A DNA stretch of 11,117 bases from Pedobacter sp. UBA2067 (GTDB taxonomy: Bacteria > Bacteroidota > Bacteroidia > Sphingobacteriales > Sphingobacteriaceae). Position 1 is the first letter of the stretch; each line of letters begins with the position of its first letter. The notes below the pieces were generated by a model. It saw nothing but the letters and a program-made list of their open reading frames with translations. It was not told the origin of the DNA and ran no database searches. Positions 6,022 to 11,117 of this stretch are shown piece after piece. Location: the NCBI GenBank assembly GCA_002333205.1, contig DDAD01000130.1, forward strand, positions 40,460 through 51,576. Direction: 5' to 3'. The translations under genes were made by a program, and so were the position numbers.

Positions 6022-8912
6022 TTCGCTTTAAATTCGGAGAAAAACGTAAATAAACTCACTTCAGCCGGTATCTGTAGCTTCTTTCGAAGACGGTACCGGC
6101 TTATTTCTACACCGCGTGGCGAGATCTTCATCAGCTCCGCAATTTCCTTCGTAGATAGACCCAACTTCAGATAGGCAGCCAACTTCATATCATTGGAGGT
6201 TAAGTTGCCGTAAACGGCTTTTAAATCTTCCAGGAAATTAGCATGTACTTTATTGAAGTAAATGGAAAACTGTTCCCAGCCCTCTGCTGATTTCTCTTCG
6301 GAAGAGAGTAACCTGATGATCTTCCTCAAGTTGTAAAGATTCTCATCTGAAGGAATATTGGTGTTCAGCTTGCTCAAATCGTGCTTGATCTTGGTAAGCA
6401 GTTCTTCTTTTTGAACCAGGTGCATGGAAGTTGATGCCAGTGCCGTGTTCGCGATCTCAATCTCTGTAATCAGCCGCTCATTTTTCAGCTTGATGATTTC
6501 CTGTTCCGACTTGTCTATTTCCAGCTGGTGCAGGTACCGCATGCGTTCTTGTTCCTTTTCAAATGCCTCCCGCTGCTTACGGAACTTCTGCTGCTGTCGT
6601 TTATAGATCCAAATCACCAGGCATATGGCCATAATCGCATAAGCCATATACGCGTAAATGGTTTGGTACCATGGAGGAAGAATTACAAACTTGTAGGCCG
6701 CTGCGGCAGATTCCTGTCCGAAGTTGTTCCTGGCCTTAACCCGGAAAACGTAATTGCCATAAGGCAGGTTGGTATAATCTTTCTCCGTTTTCTTGCTGAA
6801 TTCAGACCATTGCTTATCGAAGCCTTCCAGGTAATAGCTGTATTCCACGTTAGCCTGGCTTTGCGGCAATATGGCTGTAAACTCAAAGTGGAAGGAATTC
6901 CAGTTGTACTTGATGCTTGGAATGTGCAGCTGACTTTTTACATCATTAACTTCTCCATGGTAGCCTGCAAAAAGCAGGCTGTCGGATTTACCTATTGCCC
7001 GCACCACATTAATGCGAACCTGCGGGTTATTTAATCCTTGAAGATACTTTTCATAATTCAGGTGATAAAAGCCTTTTTGTGCGCCTACAATGATGTTGTT
7101 CCTGTTGATTGGATTGATGTGTTCAAAGCCGCTGACCAACTTGCCATTCAACTCCGGTATATAGATGAGCTTAGGCTTATTGCCCGAAAAGTCACATACA
7201 CCCAGATTCTTTTCATGCACAAACCATACGTTCCCATCCTTGTCTTCTTTGAGGTAGCGGATGTACAATCCATCAAAAAGCCCGTTAAACAACTTTGATG
7301 GCTCGAACTCGTCTTTAGCCGGGTTGTAGGCATATACACCACTTTCCGTGGTGACCACAATGCGATTTTTGACTTTATAGACATGGTTGTTGTACGTTGA
7401 AGGCAATTTGTCTGCCTTGGTGTACAACCTGATCTTAGGTGTTTCCGATTGACGGAGATCAATTTTATATACCCCTTGATATGGGTGGGAGGTCCAGATC
7501 AGGTTATGCTCATCTACTGCAGTAAACCGGGCAGATTCATTAAAACCTTTAATTTTCCCGGCGGGAATCAATTTGCCGGACTGGTAACGGAGTATATCGA
7601 TGCCATTATAATTCCCTGCCAGGATTACTGGTTCATTATTCAGTCGGTATGGAAGGAAGTTCCAGTAGCCCCTGCCAGCTACCAAATTCACTGCAGTATT
7701 ACCGGCAACGCGAAATGCACCTTCATGTTTCCCAAGCAGAAGCTGGCCATTCACGATATTCATACCCCATGCTTGTCCTTCGCTGTGATTGACGAATTCA
7801 AACGCATTCTGCAGCAAGCTGAAATCTTTGGATTCGGTAACAGGTATTTTAAACACGGCTCCTGATAGTCCAAAATAAAGTTCGTTACCATATAAAATGG
7901 AGCTGTGACCCACACCTTCAGTGAAGGCCTCAGGGTTCAGGTGCCTGATGGCATCATTGTTTGCAATAAAGTCGATCCCATTATTCAGGCCTAGCCAAAG
8001 ATTGTTGTGATTATCCTTCAGTATGCTGAGTACCGCATTGTTCTGCAAGCCTAGTTTCCGGGTGAAATTATATACGATCGTACCGCTCTTATTGACGATA
8101 TAGCACCCATTGATATTCGTGGCGACAACCATCATATCATCATTAAGCTTAAATGCCGCGGATACTTGTTCATTTGAAAGCCGCTCAGCCTGGTAGGTTT
8201 GCAGCTTACGAATACTATTGTTGCTGATGGTGTACAATCCATGTTGCCAGGTGCTGAGCAACAGTGTATCTGCATTATACGGCGAGATGGAAGTAGCAGT
8301 ATAGTCGCCTGGAATATCGGTCTGAAGGAAAGAAACCCACTTGTTATCTTCATACTTCAGCAATCCACGTTTATCCTGCGCTATGATCTGGTTGTTTGCT
8401 GCCCCCAAAAAGCGCCAGCCGGATGCACTGTTATATACGGTGATTTTGCTGCCAGTAAGCTTAAATATCTTCTTCTCCGCGCGGAAGAAAATATCCTCCC
8501 CTTGCGCTACAATATCCCAGATGTCTGCAAACACCTTGTCGCCATCGGGAATTTTATCCCGCAGGCTGTGGTATTGCAGTTTTCCATTTACTGCGGGAGA
8601 AAAGTAGCCGAAGTCACCCTGTGCCCCCACATAGATTCGGTGGTCTGGCGCAATTACCAATGATCTGACGATGGTTTTATTTGCTATGGGGTAAGTTTTC
8701 CAGAAGGTTCCATCGAAAGTCAAGAGCCCTTCATTGTTGGCAAAATACAACATCCCATTGCGGTCCTGTTGAATGCCCCAGTTCTGGGTGCCGGCGCCGT
8801 AGGTGGTTTTTTCGTAATTGATGATGTCGGGTAATCCGACAGGATTTTGCCCAACTAACCTATCGCAGATAAGCGTAGAGAGTATCAAAATCAGGAGAAG
8901 CGATCTGCGCAT
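6018..8912 (-). CDS. Membrane-bound one-component regulator: beta-propeller, Y_Y_Y domain, LuxR-type HTH
   Basis: Transmembrane transcription regulator with a periplasmic sensor and cytoplasmic DNA-binding end. From the ATG at 8912 (964 aa) the order is as follows. Signal peptide MRRSLLLILILSTLICDRLVGQ. Propeller with Reg_prop-like repeats, for example at 50-68 (DRNGMLYFANNEGLLTFDG), 300-316 (DNHNNLWLGLNNGIDFI) and 557-575. A triple-tyrosine domain near 685-740 (EYSYYLEGFDKQW, LPYGNYVFRVKARN). One membrane helix at 751-770, then a basic stop-transfer KRQQQKFRKQR. A coiled coil at about 772-850. A LuxR/GerE-like HTH at about 899-947 (LGLSTKEIAELMKISPRGVEISRYRLRKKL). There are no histidine-kinase, ATPase or receiver motifs, so signalling cannot be by phosphorelay within this protein. 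It resembles the logic of SusR. An in-frame TTG at 8936 would add eight residues, but the ATG gives the better signal peptide. It probably controls the flanking SusC genes (inference). Confidence 0.93.
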   Translation of the reverse strand: MRRSLLLILILSTLICDRLVGQNPVGLPDIINYEKTTYGAGTQNWGIQQDRNGMLYFANNEGLLTFDGTFWKTYPIANKTIVRSLVIAPDHRIYVGAQGDFGYFSPAVNGKLQYHSLRDKIPDGDKVFADIWDIVAQGEDIFFRAEKKIFKLTGSKITVYNSASGWRFLGAANNQIIAQDKRGLLKYEDNKWVSFLQTDIPGDYTATSISPYNADTLLLSTWQHGLYTISNNSIRKLQTYQAERLSNEQVSAAFKLNDDMMVVATNINGCYIVNKSGTIVYNFTRKLGLQNNAVLSILKDNHNNLWLGLNNGIDFIANNDAIRHLNPEAFTEGVGHSSILYGNELYFGLSGAVFKIPVTESKDFSLLQNAFEFVNHSEGQAWGMNIVNGQLLLGKHEGAFRVAGNTAVNLVAGRGYWNFLPYRLNNEPVILAGNYNGIDILRYQSGKLIPAGKIKGFNESARFTAVDEHNLIWTSHPYQGVYKIDLRQSETPKIRLYTKADKLPSTYNNHVYKVKNRIVVTTESGVYAYNPAKDEFEPSKLFNGLFDGLYIRYLKEDKDGNVWFVHEKNLGVCDFSGNKPKLIYIPELNGKLVSGFEHINPINRNNIIVGAQKGFYHLNYEKYLQGLNNPQVRINVVRAIGKSDSLLFAGYHGEVNDVKSQLHIPSIKYNWNSFHFEFTAILPQSQANVEYSYYLEGFDKQWSEFSKKTEKDYTNLPYGNYVFRVKARNNFGQESAAAAYKFVILPPWYQTIYAYMAYAIMAICLVIWIYKRQQQKFRKQREAFEKEQERMRYLHQLEIDKSEQEIIKLKNERLITEIEIANTALASTSMHLVQKEELLTKIKHDLSKLNTNIPSDENLYNLRKIIRLLSSEEKSAEGWEQFSIYFNKVHANFLEDLKAVYGNLTSNDMKLAAYLKLGLSTKEIAELMKISPRGVEISRYRLRKKLQIPAEVSLFTFFSEFKAN
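6063..6106 (+). terminator. Possible plus-strand terminator inside the 3' end of the antisense regulator gene
   Basis: AGCCGGTA (6063-6070) and TACCGGCT (6094-6101) make a perfect 8-bp stem. An inner CTTC/GAAG hairpin sits at 6078-6081 and 6086-6089, and the sequence then reads TATTTC. It begins 42 bases after the stop of the plus-strand hydrolase gene, where a terminator is expected. The T-tract is interrupted, and the same bases encode the regulator's HTH end, so the arms could be fortuitous. Confidence 0.35.
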
Positions 8913-8968
8913 AGCAATTTGGATAAAAGTAGGCAAAAACTTTATCGTTTTAATGAATGTACATAAAA

Positions 8969-8996
8969 ACCGCCTTTAATGGCATTTTTAGGCGGT
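8969..8996 (-). terminator. Terminator-like hairpin in the leader of the regulator gene (possible attenuator)
   Basis: On the minus strand ACCGCCT (8996-8990) and AGGCGGT (8975-8969) form a perfect 7-bp GC-rich stem with a 14-base loop. They are followed at once by TTTTTATG, an intrinsic-terminator layout. The plus strand has no T-tract after the stem. It lies between the predicted minus-strand promoter (9069-9098) and the regulator ATG at 8912. Transcription from that promoter would therefore meet it about 70-95 bases in. It could be an attenuator or the end of a short leader RNA; an operator dyad is the alternative. Confidence 0.45.
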
Positions 8997-9047
8997 ATGA
9001 TGTAGTATTGATGTACCCCTAAAAACAGCTAATCAGAAACCTGTGAA

Positions 9048-9055
9048 TACATTTG
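9048..9055 (+). promoter_or_regulatory. Possible -7 box for the PKD lipoprotein / SusC2 unit
   Basis: TACATTTG on the plus strand is a full match to the Bacteroidota -7 box TAnnTTTG. It sits 28 bases before the ATG at 9084, giving a short leader of about 20 bases. No TTG lies 17-23 bases upstream, so it would be a weak or activator-dependent promoter. That would suit control by the divergent regulator (inference). Confidence 0.4.
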
Positions 9056-9076
9056 TGGCTGTTTAACCCAAATGTA
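9048..9076. repeat. Inverted repeat of TACATTTG boxes in the divergent control region
   Basis: TACATTTG at 9048-9055 and its exact reverse complement CAAATGTA at 9069-9076 are separated by 13 bases. Each half equals a -7 promoter box on its own strand, and the two face each other. The dyad could be an operator, a pair of converging/overlapping promoters, or both. The repeat is seen directly; function is inferred. Confidence 0.6.
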
Positions 9077-9098
9077 AACACGTATGAATTTTCTACAA
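9069..9098 (-). promoter_or_regulatory. Bacteroidota-type promoter for the regulator gene
   Basis: Reading the minus strand, TTG at 9098-9096 is followed by exactly 19 bases and then TACATTTG at 9076-9069. This fits the Bacteroidota housekeeping pattern TTG-N19-TAnnTTTG without mismatch. Transcription would begin near 9065-9060, giving the regulator a leader of about 150 bases. The -33 box lies inside codon 5 of the divergent lipoprotein gene, so the two units share control DNA. The boxes are seen directly; activity is inferred. Confidence 0.6.
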
Positions 9099-9920
9099 TC
9101 TTCGTACAGGCTCAAGTGTCTGTACCTGCCAGTGTTTCTGGCTTTCTTCTTAATTCTTGGCTGCAAGAAAAGCACAGGCGAACTTGGCCAGGCAGCAAAA
9201 GCATCCTTCAAAGTAACGCCGGTTAGCGGTAAAGTCAATACCTTCTTACTGGAGAGTACCTCCGAAAATGCCTACCGATATCAATGGGATCTTGGCGACG
9301 GGCAGGGTCTTGTTGCTGGTGAAGCAAACAAGGAAGCTTATTTCCTTAAAAAAGGTGAGTACGAGGTCAAGTTGTATGCACATGGAAACGGTGGATATGA
9401 TATTTCCAGCCAAAAAGTAGTGGTCGCGGAAGATGATCTTTCACCTATCCTAAACAGCCCGGAGTTTAAGTTACTTACTGCACATTCCTGGAAACTCGAC
9501 CCTACATCTACCGCACCGATCATTGTTGGTACCGAGAATAATCCCGCAGAATACTTCGGTGGTGGTTCCCTCGCCGATTGCCAAATGGATGATGTTTACA
9601 CCTTTGCCTTCGTAAACAACGATTTTAAATTAACCTACAATGCCAACGGATCAACTTTCAATGCAGGAAACGTTCAGCCGAACTATGCCTGTGGTGCTGA
9701 TCGCTCTTACAGCAATGTTTCCTTTACCTACTCCACTGTGGTATCTGGAGCAGGACTGGCAAGCATCACCCTTCCAGGCGCACCGCCGTCGATGTTCATT
9801 GGTGTTACCGATGTAAGTTCAAATAACTACAGGATCATCTCCATCACAGATACCGAATTGGTACTAAGAAGCGGTAAAGCAAATGAAACCGTACACCAGT
9901 TCCGGTTTGTAGCCCAATAA
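9084..9920 (+). CDS. PKD-like domain lipoprotein of unknown function
   Basis: Exported lipoprotein of 278 residues. The hydrophobic signal segment ends in LILGC with Cys27 as lipid anchor, followed by KKS and a small/polar linker. Residues about 41-114 look like a PKD/Ig-like beta-sandwich: WDLGDG at 68-73 and YFLKKGEYEVKLYAHGNGG at 86-104 match the usual WDFGDG and GxYxVxLxA blocks. Residues about 125-278 form a second, beta-rich domain that I do not recognise (HSWKLDP, CQMDDVYTFAFVNNDFKLTYN, final VHQFRFVAQ). It has two cysteines (166 and 203) that could pair. Such lipoproteins next to SusC genes usually bind ligand at the cell surface, like SusE/SusF, but that role is inferred here. The gene diverges from the regulator and precedes a SusC gene by 32 bases, so it is probably the first gene of that transcript. 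Confidence 0.85.
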   Translation: MNFLQSSYRLKCLYLPVFLAFFLILGCKKSTGELGQAAKASFKVTPVSGKVNTFLLESTSENAYRYQWDLGDGQGLVAGEANKEAYFLKKGEYEVKLYAHGNGGYDISSQKVVVAEDDLSPILNSPEFKLLTAHSWKLDPTSTAPIIVGTENNPAEYFGGGSLADCQMDDVYTFAFVNNDFKLTYNANGSTFNAGNVQPNYACGADRSYSNVSFTYSTVVSGAGLASITLPGAPPSMFIGVTDVSSNNYRIISITDTELVLRSGKANETVHQFRFVAQ

Positions 9921-9952
9921 CATCATCTAATTAAGACTTAAATAAAAACGAA

Positions 9953-11117
9953 ATGAGAAGAACTATACAAATCATTGTGTTTTTGATCACCTCCTGTTTT
10001 CTACAACAGGCAGTTGCACAAAACATAGCTGTAAACGGAAAGATTACAGACAAAACAGGGACAGCAATTGCTGGCGCCTCGGTACTACTAAAAGGTACCA
10101 CAACAGCTACGTCCTCAGATGCGGATGGAAATTACCGCATCAGTATTCCTGAAAAGGGTGCTGTATTGGTGTTCAGCTATGTCGGTACCAACAGACAAGA
10201 AATCGTAGTCGGCACATCCAGAACCATCAATGTGGTGCTGGAAGATGCAGAGAACGTATTAAATGACGTTGTAGTGGTTGGTTATGGTACGCAGCGTAAA
10301 GCAAGTGTTACCGGATCAATTTCTACGCTGAACAGTAAGGAAATGCTTCAAAGCCCGGTAGCGGATCTAAGTAATACGCTTGCAGGTAGAGCTGTGGGTG
10401 TTATCACGAAGCAGCCAGCAGGAGAACCTGGTTCTGATGCTGCACAAATCTACATCCGTGGTAATTCAACCTTCGGTAACTCTACCATGGAGCCATTGTT
10501 TGTGGTTGATGGTATTGTGCGTTCCTTCCGCGACTTTTCTCAGATGGACCCAAATGAGGTCGAATCGGTAAACATCCTGAAAGATGCTTCATCTGCTGCA
10601 ATTTTCGGTGTTAAAGGTGCAAACGGCGTTGTTTTAGTGACCACAAAACGTGGAAAGGCAGGCAAGTTAACGGCTAGCTATACGTTCAACTACGGACTGT
10701 CGCAGGTAACCAGATTGCCTAAGAGCCTGGGATCTTATGAATATGGCGTGCTTTTCAATGAAGCCAAATTAAACGACAACCCAAATGCAGCACCTGAATT
10801 TTCTCTGGAAAGACTGGATGGTTTCAGAAGCGGCATTGATCGCGAGCTTTATCCAAATACAGACTGGATGGATCTTGTGCTTGGTGGAACCGCTGCCAGA
10901 ATGCAGCACAATGTTTCCCTAAGTGGAGGTACTGAAAAGACCAAGTATTTTACATCACTAGGTTATCTGAATGAAGACGGATTGTACAAATCTTTAAACT
11001 ACAAGCGCTATAACGTACGTACCAACCTGGATATTCAGGTAACGAACACCACCCGTTTCTCTGTGGATCTATCCGGAAGGTTAGAAAACAAACTTGCCCC
11101 ACCTTCAGGTGGTATAT
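9953..11117 (+). CDS. Second SusC/RagA-type TonB-dependent receptor, 3' end missing
   Basis: N-terminal 388 codons of a SusC-family outer-membrane importer; the frame runs off the right edge. The ATG at 9953 follows an A-rich stretch and opens a signal peptide MRRTIQIIVFLITSCFLQQAVAQ with likely cleavage after AVA. Next comes a carboxypeptidase-regulatory-like domain at about 25-100 (VNGKITDKTGTAIAGASVLLKGTTTATSSDADGNYRISIP, given here as residues 28-67). The TonB-box/plug junction follows (LNDVVVVGYGTQRKASVTGS), then the plug with YIRGNSTFGN, PLFVVDGI and the family hallmark ILKDASSAAIFGVKGANGV. The first barrel strands start after KRGKAG. There is no STN (FecR-interacting) domain, so anti-sigma signalling through this receptor is not expected. 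It differs clearly in sequence from the first SusC in this window and so is not a recent tandem copy. A SusD gene would be expected just beyond the edge. Confidence 0.96.
   Translation, partial: MRRTIQIIVFLITSCFLQQAVAQNIAVNGKITDKTGTAIAGASVLLKGTTTATSSDADGNYRISIPEKGAVLVFSYVGTNRQEIVVGTSRTINVVLEDAENVLNDVVVVGYGTQRKASVTGSISTLNSKEMLQSPVADLSNTLAGRAVGVITKQPAGEPGSDAAQIYIRGNSTFGNSTMEPLFVVDGIVRSFRDFSQMDPNEVESVNILKDASSAAIFGVKGANGVVLVTTKRGKAGKLTASYTFNYGLSQVTRLPKSLGSYEYGVLFNEAKLNDNPNAAPEFSLERLDGFRSGIDRELYPNTDWMDLVLGGTAARMQHNVSLSGGTEKTKYFTSLGYLNEDGLYKSLNYKRYNVRTNLDIQVTNTTRFSVDLSGRLENKLAPPSGGI

Noticed and set aside
6528..7034. A 168-codon plus-strand open frame opposite the regulator
   Set aside because: The antisense regulator frame is strongly supported through this region (Y_Y_Y domain, membrane helix), and the product has no family features.
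8913..8936. Upstream TTG start for the regulator
   Set aside because: It would add MPTFIQIA in front of an already complete signal peptide beginning MRRSLL; the ATG at 8912 is the simpler start.
9953..10024. Lipoprotein signal in SusC2 because of the S-C-F in its leader
   Set aside because: The residues before Cys do not form a lipobox followed by a mature lipoprotein linker; AVA-Q cleavage by signal peptidase I fits SusC proteins.

Overview
The window looks like chromosomal DNA of a Bacteroidota bacterium. The nearest style is Sphingobacteriaceae (Pedobacter-like), but this is inferred from protein style and not measured. The basis is two SusC-type TonB-dependent receptors, a SusD lipoprotein, lipoprotein signals of the S-C-x-x type, a triple-tyrosine (Y_Y_Y) sensor regulator, and promoter boxes of the TTG-N19-TAnnTTTG kind. 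No rRNA, tRNA, CRISPR array, transposase or phage gene was seen.

Layout. (1) Positions 2-6021, plus strand: a SusC-like porin cut by the left edge, then SusD one base after its stop. Next come an endonuclease/exonuclease/phosphatase (EEP) family lipoprotein 11 bases on, and, after a 104-base gap, a secreted metallo-beta-lactamase-fold hydrolase. (2) Positions 6018-8912, minus strand: a large kinase-less membrane regulator made of a beta-propeller sensor, a Y_Y_Y domain, one membrane helix, a coiled coil and a LuxR-type HTH. Its stop codon overlaps the stop of the hydrolase in a shared CTAG. (3) Positions 8913-9083: a 171-base divergent control region. It has a good minus-strand promoter, a mirrored pair of TACATTTG boxes, and a terminator-like hairpin in the presumed leader of the regulator. 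(4) Positions 9084-11117, plus strand: a PKD-like lipoprotein followed 32 bases later by a second, different SusC-type receptor that runs off the right edge.

How the genes may work together. SusC and SusD form an outer-membrane 'pedal bin' importer. The EEP lipoprotein and the periplasmic hydrolase would process the ligand at the surface or in the periplasm. The regulator would sense a product in the periplasm and act on DNA through its cytoplasmic HTH, as SusR does for starch. It is divergent from the lipoprotein/SusC2 unit and convergent with the SusC1 unit, so it could control either or both. No glycoside hydrolase, polysaccharide lyase or sulfatase is visible. The two hydrolases suggest a phosphoester- or otherwise ester-containing substrate, but the substrate cannot be read from the sequence.
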